A DNA stretch of 41,051 nt, taken from Erythrobacter sp. (GTDB lineage Bacteria; Pseudomonadota; Alphaproteobacteria; Sphingomonadales; Sphingomonadaceae). This document shows positions 10,025 through 17,997 of this stretch, piece after piece. Location: NCBI GenBank assembly GCA_030065195.1, contig JASJDE010000013.1:1-41051 (forward strand). The letters are read 5' to 3'. Within the stretch, counting starts at the first letter, position 1; every line of letters starts with the position of its first letter. Position numbers and translations under genes: made by a program. The notes under the pieces are model-generated. The model worked only from the letters and a program-made list of their open reading frames with translations. It was not told the origin of the DNA and did not search any database.

Positions 10025-10088
10025 GATGGATTGCTTGGAGGCCTACAGGCCGTCTGACGACTCCGCCTTGCGGCTCCTCGCAATGACG
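10025..10088 (-). repeat. Right palindromic repeat, long form, inverted relative to the left copy
   Basis: Minus strand CGTCATTGCGAG-gagccgcaaggcggagtcgtcagacggcctgtaggcctcc-AAGCAATCCATC; same 12-mers at both ends; the centre contains three short hairpins. Confidence 0.85.
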
Positions 10089-10104
10089 AAGTAAAGGCAG
10101 ACCG

Positions 10105-11001
10105 ATGTCCACCTACCTCCCCACCATCAAGCAGCTGCAATATCTCGTTGCGCTGCACGAGCACGGCCATTTCGGAAGGGCGGCCGATGCCAGCTTCGTG
10201 TCGCAGTCGACATTGTCGGCGGGGATTCGCGAGTTGGAATCGTTGCTGGGGGTGACCCTGGTCGAGCGCAGTCGGCGCGTGGTGCGCTTCACGGCACTGG
10301 GAGAGCAGGTCGTGGCCAAGGCCAACCGGCTGTTGCGCGAAGCCGAGGAACTGTCCGATCTCGTCCAGGCCGCAGGCACGCCATTGTCCGGAATACTGCG
10401 GATGAGCGTCATCCCCACCATCGCGCCGTTCATGCTTCCGCGCATCCTGCCCCGGCTGAAGAAGGAGCGCCCCGACCTGCAACTTATGCTGCGCGAGGAG
10501 ACCAGCCAGGATGCGGTCGAATCGCTCCAGCACGGTCGGGTCGATTGCGTGTTGCTGGCCCTTCCCTTCGACACCGGCGAAGTCGAATTCGAACACATCG
10601 CCGATGATCGCCTGTTCGTCGCCTTCCCCAAGGACGACCCGCGCAATCCTCCGGCGTCGATCCCACCGGATATGATCGATCAGGGGCGACTGCTGTTGCT
10701 GGAAGACGGGCATTGCCTGCGTGACCACGCCCTTGCGGCGTGCAACCGCAGCGAATTGCGCGCCAGCGCGTCGATGATTGGCACCAGCCTGCACACGCTG
10801 GTGCAGATGGTCGACAACGATCTGGGCCTCACCATGCTGCCCGAAATGGCGCTCGATGCGGGAATCCTTGCCAACACCGAGGTGGTCGCCCGGCCCGTCC
10901 AGAGCGACACGGCCAAACGGGAGATCGTGCTGGTATGGCGCAAGAATTCCCCGCGCGAGGCGGATTTCAGGCTGTTGGCAGAGGAACTGCGGGCAGGTTA
11001 G
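10105..11001 (+). CDS. oxyR: LysR-family hydrogen peroxide sensor OxyR
   Basis: LysR HTH (LQYLVALHEHGHFGRAADASFVSQSTLSAGIRELE) and LLLLEDGHCLRDHALAAC, matching the OxyR redox Cys pair with 9-residue spacing. Confidence 0.92.
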   Translation: MSTYLPTIKQLQYLVALHEHGHFGRAADASFVSQSTLSAGIRELESLLGVTLVERSRRVVRFTALGEQVVAKANRLLREAEELSDLVQAAGTPLSGILRMSVIPTIAPFMLPRILPRLKKERPDLQLMLREETSQDAVESLQHGRVDCVLLALPFDTGEVEFEHIADDRLFVAFPKDDPRNPPASIPPDMIDQGRLLLLEDGHCLRDHALAACNRSELRASASMIGTSLHTLVQMVDNDLGLTMLPEMALDAGILANTEVVARPVQSDTAKREIVLVWRKNSPREADFRLLAEELRAG

Positions 11002-11207
11002 TCTAGATTGTTGTTTCGCTTTCGGTCCGGATTTGAAACAGGTGTATCAACGCCGCCAATCTTGCGAATGTGGTGATTTGGGTATTCGCCAGCTTTGATT
11101 TTCTTTACAAACTGACCGCGTGTCATCTCGTCACCTGTAAAGTTGTCCTTGAATTCCAGGTTCCGACCGGTGTCGCTCTCTTTCGTGGTTTTGACCCGTT
11201 TTGGCAT
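10998..11207 (-). CDS. Small conserved-looking hypothetical protein (69 aa)
   Basis: MPKRVKTTKESDTGRNLEFKDNFTGDEMTRGQFVKKIKAGEYPNHHIRKIGGVDTPVSNPDRKRNNNLD; the VSNPD...NNNL tail resembles a family of small bacterial hypotheticals. Confidence 0.6.
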   Translation of the reverse strand: MPKRVKTTKESDTGRNLEFKDNFTGDEMTRGQFVKKIKAGEYPNHHIRKIGGVDTPVSNPDRKRNNNLD

Positions 11208-11721
11208 TAGAAACTCCAACTGCTGCTCTATCCCCCTTTCCCGTCCCGAACATTGCAAGAACGAAATCTGGGAACAAGGGGCGAACGAAACTTTTCGACA
11301 GTCGTTCGACCAATACGCTTCAAACAAGCGCGCAAGTAACGCCGGAAGTTAAGTAGGAGTGGCGCTTCATCGTAGCTCTTTGGCCGTTTTCCTACAAACT
11401 ACTCAGCCGCTATCTTGCGGCCATGATCAGCAGCCACCGGATCATTGATCGTCAAACCCGATCGAAACCCACCTTATCGATCGGTTCGATATCTTCTCCA
11501 AGACCGTGTAACATGCGGTCCATGTGTTCTTCAGCAGCGATGAGCCGAACGGTTCGGCCGCTTGTTCAAAAGCTACGTGTAACCGCACGCGGCTCCGCCG
11601 CGAACCCGTTTGCAAGTCGGGTCGGGTCGGCGCGAATGGGATCTGCGCCGCGTTGCAGGAAGGCAATTGCCACCAATTCCACGACGACTTCGTATCTGCG
11701 TTGATGGATTTGCGATTGGGT

Positions 11722-12396
11722 ATGACGATGAACAGTTCCGCCAAGTTCCTCCTACTGGTCGCCATCGCGGTGGCCGGCCTGTTTTCCTTCGGCGCATGCG
11801 CTTCGTCGAGCGCCGACACCGATTCCGACGCGACGCGCCCGGACACGATGATCACAACCGACAACCTTCCTGAGAATCAGGCAACCGCCGTATTCGCCAT
11901 GGGGTGCTTCTGGTGTGCGGAAGCGGATTTCGAGAAGGTCGATGGCGTGCTGGACGTCGTGTCGGGATACACCGGCGGGACGACCGTCAGCCCGACCTAC
12001 GAAGAGGTCACCTATGAACGCACAGGCCACTATGAGGCGGTGTTGGTGACCTACGACACCACCAAGGTTCGATATGGCGACCTGCTCGCCGTGTTCTGGA
12101 AGAATGTCGATCCGTTCGACGATAACGGGCAGTTCTGCGACAAGGGCAGCAGCTACCGCGCGGCGGTCTTCCCCGGATCGGATGCGGAGCGCGATGCCGC
12201 AGAGGCGTCGAAGGTCGAGGCGACCCGGCAACTGGGCAAGGACATCGTCACCGCGATCAACGACCGCGCCGAGTTCTACGCGGCCGAGGAATACCATCAG
12301 GACTATTACAAGAAAAACCCGGTGCGCTACGCCTTCTACCGCAGCCGCTGCGGGCGCGATGAAAGGCTCGAAGCGGTGTGGGGGGATATCAAGTAG
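11722..12396 (+). CDS. msrA: Peptide-methionine (S)-S-oxide reductase MsrA, predicted exported/lipoprotein
   Basis: AVFAMGCFWCAEADFEKVDGVLDVVSGYTGG, GHYEAVLVTYD, EEYHQDYYKKNP; N-terminal signal with a Cys near LFSFGAC. Exact start among 11704/11722/11728 uncertain. Confidence 0.92.
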   Translation: MTMNSSAKFLLLVAIAVAGLFSFGACASSSADTDSDATRPDTMITTDNLPENQATAVFAMGCFWCAEADFEKVDGVLDVVSGYTGGTTVSPTYEEVTYERTGHYEAVLVTYDTTKVRYGDLLAVFWKNVDPFDDNGQFCDKGSSYRAAVFPGSDAERDAAEASKVEATRQLGKDIVTAINDRAEFYAAEEYHQDYYKKNPVRYAFYRSRCGRDERLEAVWGDIK

Positions 12397-12509
12397 AGAG
12401 CCAACCAAGAAATGGTTTAAGTCAAGCCATAGACTTGAATTGGTACTGTAGCGGTATAACCCCCATTAAACGTTACATTGCGTTACGTAAGGCAAGCAGG
12501 AGGATCCCA

Positions 12510-13139
12510 GTGTTCAAACTCTTTGGCCCTTCGGAAGAAGAAAGAGCGTATGAAAGCTTGAAGGCCACACACCTCGTCCGGCTTTGGAATGATGGGTATA
12601 ATGGTGCCAATGCGGATCAGCCCAACTTTCTCAAGAATAGGATTGCTCAGATCCTTTCACACTCGGACTACACCAAGTCGCTCAACTTTCTGAAAAGTAA
12701 GGGTCATTGCGGCACTCTCCTTAACATATTTGACGTTGCGGCCAACAAGGTCCCCGCAGGCGAGCTGTTGGCAGTTGCCCGAATGCTATTCGGTTCATTT
12801 TCGAACTCGGGATGGGAACTTGTGATCGAACGCCAGGGTGATGCATTCGCACGTTGCTGTCTCGCGCCCCTCAGCTATCGAATCCCGGAAGGGGAAATTT
12901 CGGACCTTTTCACATTGCTGGAAGACAACAATGTCCTTCGAATGGCCGCTGAATCAATGGCACCAGAATACGCTGCCAAGACTTTCACTTCGTTAGTTCG
13001 AGGTAGGCGGGAAAGTCACAAAATTGCCCGCCTGAAGGCTTCACCGTCGTGGAATTCGCTCGATCACAAAGATCACTTGCTTATCGAATGGATCGACAGC
13101 ATTGACCCCGAAGTCCTCGGCGCTCTGAAGACGGTGTGA
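12510..13139 (+). CDS. Hypothetical protein
   Basis: Open frame with GTG start at 12510 preceded by AGGAGG (12498-12503); family not recognised. Confidence 0.6.
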   Translation: MFKLFGPSEEERAYESLKATHLVRLWNDGYNGANADQPNFLKNRIAQILSHSDYTKSLNFLKSKGHCGTLLNIFDVAANKVPAGELLAVARMLFGSFSNSGWELVIERQGDAFARCCLAPLSYRIPEGEISDLFTLLEDNNVLRMAAESMAPEYAAKTFTSLVRGRRESHKIARLKASPSWNSLDHKDHLLIEWIDSIDPEVLGALKTV

Positions 13140-13154
13140 GACGGGAAAGCCCCC

Positions 13155-13763
13155 TCAATCCATATGCTTGAGCCCGACCCTCAGGTAATCCCACCCCGTG
13201 ATGCAGGTGAGGATTGCGGCGAGCCAGAGAGTTGTCAGCCCGATTACGTGGATCCAGGTTTCCTGGACCGAAGCGCAGGCATCGCCCGGTACCTGGCAAG
13301 GCTGGCCGTGTACCGCCGCTCCCCCAATAAGCGCCCCGAGCGAGATCAGCTGGAACGCGGTCTTCCACTTGGCGAGTTTCGAAACGGGTACCGACACCTG
13401 AAGCCCGCCGAGGAATTCGCGCAATCCCGAAACGGCGATCTCGCGGATCAGGATCACCAGGCCGGCGATCACATGCATGTCTCCGACATAGGGCCCGCGC
13501 AAGTATCCCTGCGCTGTCAGGATCAGGATGACGGCGGCCACCATGATCTTGTCGGCGATCGGGTCGAGGAAGGTACCCAGCTTCGAAACGGTCCCCTGCG
13601 CGCGCGCCAGATAGCCGTCGAGATAGTCGGTCAGGCCGATCAGGCAATAGAGCACGAAGCCGATCGCGTAACCGAGCCGCCAATCGGGCCACCACAGGAA
13701 GAACCCCAGCAGCGGCACCGCCAAAATACGCGACAGCGTTAGGATATTGGGAAGCGTCAGCAT
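13155..13763 (-). CDS. pgsA: CDP-diacylglycerol--glycerol-3-phosphate 3-phosphatidyltransferase
   Basis: LTLPNILTLSRILAVP and CDP-alcohol phosphatidyltransferase motif DYLDGYLARAQGTVSKLGTFLDPIADKIM. Confidence 0.95.
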   Translation of the reverse strand: MLTLPNILTLSRILAVPLLGFFLWWPDWRLGYAIGFVLYCLIGLTDYLDGYLARAQGTVSKLGTFLDPIADKIMVAAVILILTAQGYLRGPYVGDMHVIAGLVILIREIAVSGLREFLGGLQVSVPVSKLAKWKTAFQLISLGALIGGAAVHGQPCQVPGDACASVQETWIHVIGLTTLWLAAILTCITGWDYLRVGLKHMD

Positions 13764-13891
13764 GTATCGGCACCATTTAGCGCGGTGCGGCGTGCCGCAA
13801 AAGACGCTATAAGCGGCTTGTGAACGCTCTTGTGAATGTCAGGGTGATCGCTATGTCTCGCCCTCGAGGGGACGCTGATTAGCAAATTTTT

Positions 13892-15313
13892 ATGACTACA
13901 TCGACGCACCTCATGCGCCGCAAGCGCTTCCTGCCACTGATGGTCACGCAGTTCTTCAACGCGTTCAACGACAATCTCTACAAGACCGCGCTGGTCCTTT
14001 TCGTCGTCTACTCGATCTACAATGACGAGAAGCAGGAAGCACTGTTCAGCGGCCTCGCTTCCGTGATTTTCATCGTTCCGTTCGTGCTGCTGTCGGCACT
14101 TGCGGGCCAGCTAGCCGACACGCGCGACAAGGCGATGATCATACGCACCGTCAAGATCTGCGAGATCGGGTGGACTACGCTTGGTGCGATCGGCCTGTTC
14201 ATGGCATGGCAGGGGATCATGGTCCACACTGTGGCCATACCATTGCTGTTGTTCGTGGTATTCTTGGCCGCCGCGCAATCGACTTTCTTGGGCCCGATCA
14301 AGTATGCGATCCTGCCGCAGCATCTCAGGAAGGACGAAGTGCTGCCGGGCACCGGGCTGATCGAAGCGGGGACCTATATTGCCATCCTGACCGGAACCAT
14401 CCTCGCTGGCTTTATTGCCGTGGAGATTGCGATGGTGCTGATCGTTCTGACGGCTTTCGTCGGATACTTTGTCAGCCGCTACGTCCCGGACGCGCCGCCG
14501 CAGAGCGATTACGAAATGCATTTCCCGCTGCTGGAACCCTATGCGGACAAAACGCCGAACCCGGTGCTGCGATGGTTGGGATACCCCTTGGTCGCGGTCG
14601 CGGATCAAGTCGTGATGAGCTGGAAACTCGTTCGCGACACGATGCACAATCGCGAAATATGGCTCGCCATCGTCGCGATCAGCTTTTTCTGGACCATCGG
14701 TGCGGTGCTGTTCATCCAGTTTCCACCACTGGCAAAGAATCAGCTGCTCGCCAGCAAGGAAGTTGCGAGCCTTTTCCTCGTGATCTTCTCGATCGGGATC
14801 GCGATCGGCTCGGTCGGCATAAATGCGCTGCTCAAAGGTGAGGTATCGGCGCGCTTTTCGCCCGCATCGGTGGTGGTGATGGGGCTTTTCGTGCTCGGTT
14901 TCTACCTAGTGTCGAAAGCCTGGATTCCCAATCCATCAGGCGAGTTGCTGCCGATCCAGAGCTGGATACTCGAACCCCTCGCCATTCCCCTGTCCTTGAT
15001 GCTTCTCGGTATCTCGACTGCGGGAGGGTTCTTCGTCGTGCCGCTTTACGCCTTCCTGACAACCCGATGCGCGCATGATGCTGCGTCTCGGACGATTGCC
15101 GCCAACAATATCGTCAATTCCCTGGCCATGGTGATCGGTTCGGCGTTCGCTATCGCGCTCACCACCATAGGCATTCCGGTGGTCGATCAATTGCTGTTCG
15201 CTGCGGCGATGACCATCGTCTCGGCTTGGTTGGGCTGGCTGCTGTTCAAGGCGGAGAAGCAAGCAATGCTGAAGCCTGCAGCGGGCAAGATCGCCGACCA
15301 GCCAGCCGAATGA
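13892..15313 (+). CDS. MFS transporter, lysophospholipid transporter LplT-like
   Basis: FLPLMVTQFFNAFNDNLYKTALVLFVVYS...AAQSTFLGPIKYAILPQHLRKDEVLPGTGLIEAGTY, multiple TM segments. Confidence 0.85.
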   Translation: MTTSTHLMRRKRFLPLMVTQFFNAFNDNLYKTALVLFVVYSIYNDEKQEALFSGLASVIFIVPFVLLSALAGQLADTRDKAMIIRTVKICEIGWTTLGAIGLFMAWQGIMVHTVAIPLLLFVVFLAAAQSTFLGPIKYAILPQHLRKDEVLPGTGLIEAGTYIAILTGTILAGFIAVEIAMVLIVLTAFVGYFVSRYVPDAPPQSDYEMHFPLLEPYADKTPNPVLRWLGYPLVAVADQVVMSWKLVRDTMHNREIWLAIVAISFFWTIGAVLFIQFPPLAKNQLLASKEVASLFLVIFSIGIAIGSVGINALLKGEVSARFSPASVVVMGLFVLGFYLVSKAWIPNPSGELLPIQSWILEPLAIPLSLMLLGISTAGGFFVVPLYAFLTTRCAHDAASRTIAANNIVNSLAMVIGSAFAIALTTIGIPVVDQLLFAAAMTIVSAWLGWLLFKAEKQAMLKPAAGKIADQPAE

Positions 15314-15580
15314 TCAGAGAATGAAGACGAGTATGGCAGCGGTTGCCGCGACATAGGTGCTGGCGAAGCCGCGGACGTCGTCTTGCGTCAAGGCCCACAG
15401 GCTCTCCGCAGGAATGTCATGCAGGTCGTTCTTGATATGGGGAGGAAGGTTTGCGCGGAACGGATGCGCCGCCCCTTCATCCGTCAGGACGAGCGCTCGA
15501 CGTTTGAATGGCCCTTCCTTGCGGGAGCGATAGCTGTCCAGGATCAGTTGATCGGTGAGTTTCGCGAATTTCTTTGCCAT
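15314..15580 (-). CDS. Small hypothetical protein with a C-terminal TM segment
   Basis: 88 aa, MAKKFAKLTDQLILDSYRSRKEGPFKRR...FASTYVAATAAILVFIL, tail-anchor-like. Confidence 0.5.
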   Translation of the reverse strand: MAKKFAKLTDQLILDSYRSRKEGPFKRRALVLTDEGAAHPFRANLPPHIKNDLHDIPAESLWALTQDDVRGFASTYVAATAAILVFIL

Positions 15581-15744
15581 GGCGGCAAGGATTAACACTT
15601 TCTTTACCCCCGCGCAGCCTCGCCCGATCCCCTGTCGCAACGCGGGACAAATCGTCCACGATTAACCTCGAATACCGGTACGAGACGGTTTGCCTCGCAT
15701 CGTGGCTGAGGCTAAGCGCGCATCATTCGATCGGAGGGAAGCAG

Positions 15745-17430
15745 TTGGCGGAATTGACGAACAGCGCGGCAGAATTGCTGGTCGATTGCCTGGCGGAACA
15801 GGGCGCGGACCGGATCTTCACCGTGCCTGGCGAAAGCTTTCTAGCGGTGCTCGATGCGCTGCATGAGCGGACCGATATCGAGACAATCACCTGCCGACAG
15901 GAGGGCGGCGCGGCTTTCATGGCCTGCGCCGACGGAGCCATGAATTCCGCTGGCTCCGGTCGACCGGGCATTGCCTTCGTCACGCGCGGTCCAGGGGCGA
16001 CCAATGCCAGTATTGGCGTGCATGTCGCCCACCAGGATTCGCAGCCGATGATCCTGTTCGTCGGCGATGTCGATCGTGGAATGAAAGATCGCGAGGGCTT
16101 TCAGGAGATTGATTTTCCGGCCTTCTTCGGCCCGATTTGCAAATGGGCCGCGAAGATCGACGACGCAGCACGTATCCCGGAATATGTCGCGCGCGCCTAC
16201 TCTGTGGCCATCAGCGGTCGTCCGGGCCCGGTCGTGCTGGCGCTGCCCGAAGACATGCTGCGCGAGCCGGTAGAACGGTCGATCATGCCGCGTCCGTTCG
16301 TCACGCGACCAGCGCAGGCGGTCTGCCCGGACGCAATGCAGGCGCTGTTCGCTCTTGTCGCGGACGCAGCCAGCCCGATTGCGATCATCGGCGGCGCAGG
16401 CTGGAATGCCAAGGCGCGCGATCATTTCCAGAACTTTGCCGAAAGTATCGGCTTGCCGGTTGCTACCGCTTTCCGGCGGCAGGACGCGATCAGTCCTCTA
16501 TCTCCGGTTTTCGCCGGGAATCTTGGCTACGGACCCAATCCCAAGCTGGTCGAACGCGTGAAGCAAGCCGATCTCGTTCTTGCGGTCGGTGCGCGGCTCG
16601 GCGAAGCGACGACCGATGGCTACGCATTTCCCCTTCCCGACCATCCGGAACAGCTGCTGATCCACGTCCACCCCGATCCGGAAGAACTGAATCGGGTGTA
16701 CCTCACCGAGCTCGCGATGTGCTGCTCGGTCGATGAGTTTGCCGAAGCCGCCGCCTTGTGGGAAGATCATACGGTGATCCCGTTTGACGCCGGTGCAGAG
16801 GCACATGCCGAGTGGGAGGCCTGGGCGACCCATTCTTCTGCGGACACCCCTCCCGCTTTGGATATGGCTGCTTGCGTGACGACAATGCGCGAGACGTTTC
16901 CTTCCGACACGATCATCTGCAACGGTGCAGGCAACTTTTCCGGTTGGTGGCACCGCTACTGGCGCTATGCCGGGTATCCGACGCAGCTGGCCCCCACTGC
17001 GGGCGCTATGGGCTTTGGCGTTCCCGCAGCGGTCGCAGCCGCCCTTCGCCATCCTGAACGGCAGGTCGTGGCCGTCGCCGGCGACGGCGATTTCCTCATG
17101 AATGGGCAGGAACTCGCGACCGCCGTGCAATACGGAGCCAACCTACTGGTGCTGGTGGTCGACAACAGCGCCTACGGTACAATCCGCATGCATCAGGAGC
17201 GTGAGTATCCGGGCCGTGTTTCAGCCACGAAACTCGCAAATCCCGATTTTGCGGCACTGGGAGTCGCATTCGGGGGATGGTCAACGACAGTCTCGACGAC
17301 GGGGGAGTTCACGACAGCGCTGGCAGAGGCGCAATCCCGATCGGGCCTGCGCCTCATACATATGAAGATCGATATCGAACAACTCGCCGCCAGCGGGGCG
17401 ACGATCAGCGGTTTGCGGGCAAAGGTTTGA
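15745..17430 (+). CDS. Thiamine pyrophosphate-binding protein, acetolactate synthase large-subunit-like
   Basis: LLVDCLAEQGADRIFTVPGESFLAVLDAL, CRQEGGAAFMA, GDGDFLMNGQELATAVQYGANLLVLVVDN; TTG start at 15745 with upstream GGAGGG. Confidence 0.88.
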   Translation: MAELTNSAAELLVDCLAEQGADRIFTVPGESFLAVLDALHERTDIETITCRQEGGAAFMACADGAMNSAGSGRPGIAFVTRGPGATNASIGVHVAHQDSQPMILFVGDVDRGMKDREGFQEIDFPAFFGPICKWAAKIDDAARIPEYVARAYSVAISGRPGPVVLALPEDMLREPVERSIMPRPFVTRPAQAVCPDAMQALFALVADAASPIAIIGGAGWNAKARDHFQNFAESIGLPVATAFRRQDAISPLSPVFAGNLGYGPNPKLVERVKQADLVLAVGARLGEATTDGYAFPLPDHPEQLLIHVHPDPEELNRVYLTELAMCCSVDEFAEAAALWEDHTVIPFDAGAEAHAEWEAWATHSSADTPPALDMAACVTTMRETFPSDTIICNGAGNFSGWWHRYWRYAGYPTQLAPTAGAMGFGVPAAVAAALRHPERQVVAVAGDGDFLMNGQELATAVQYGANLLVLVVDNSAYGTIRMHQEREYPGRVSATKLANPDFAALGVAFGGWSTTVSTTGEFTTALAEAQSRSGLRLIHMKIDIEQLAASGATISGLRAKV

Positions 17431-17433
17431 GGG

Positions 17434-17844
17434 TCATCCTTCGGCCATCTCGCAGATCAGTTTCCATTCCGCAGGCTTGATCTTCGCGACTGAAAGTCGT
17501 GAAAGCCGCACCAGTTCGCAGTCGGCCAGCTTCGGCTCCGCCTTGATCTGCTTGAGCGTCACGGGATGATCGAACTTACGCTTGGGCTTGACCTTAACCG
17601 CAGCCCATTTGCCGGTCTCATCGGTCGGATCCAGAATGCCCGCGACCGTCACCTCGCAGATGCCGACAATCTCCAGCCCTTCGCGCGAGTGGTAGAAAAA
17701 GCACTCATCGCCCACTTCCATCGCTCTCAGGTTGAGCTTTGCCGTATGGTTGCGCACGCCGTCCCAGACACCCTCCTCCTCGGCGACAAGGTCGTCCCAA
17801 CTGTATTTGAACGGTTCCGATTTCACCAACCAGTAATTGGGCAC
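17434..17844 (-). CDS. EVE domain-containing protein
   Basis: NYWLVKSEPFKYSWDDL...VWDGVRNHTAKLNLRAMEVGDECFFYHS; GTG start with upstream AAGGAG. Confidence 0.93.
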   Translation of the reverse strand: MPNYWLVKSEPFKYSWDDLVAEEEGVWDGVRNHTAKLNLRAMEVGDECFFYHSREGLEIVGICEVTVAGILDPTDETGKWAAVKVKPKRKFDHPVTLKQIKAEPKLADCELVRLSRLSVAKIKPAEWKLICEMAEG

Positions 17845-17997
17845 GCGGGAGCTCCTTCGACCTAAGACTCGTGGCCAACTAGCGCAGGCTTGCCCCGTAC
17901 TGCCAGCCCCGGCGTTCACAAATGTATGCAATTAACCCGATTTTTATGCCTCACATCCAAACAGTACAGGTTGATTTGTTTCTGGGGGACTGGCCGC

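Noticed and set aside
9681-10100. Target-site duplication around the GIY-YIG unit
   Set aside because: Flanks (ccattat / aagtaaa) show no convincing direct repeat, so recent transposition is not supported by this evidence.
11442-11864. 140-aa minus-strand ORF across the msrA 5' region
   Set aside because: Largely antisense to msrA with no recognised domain; cannot be separated from chance.
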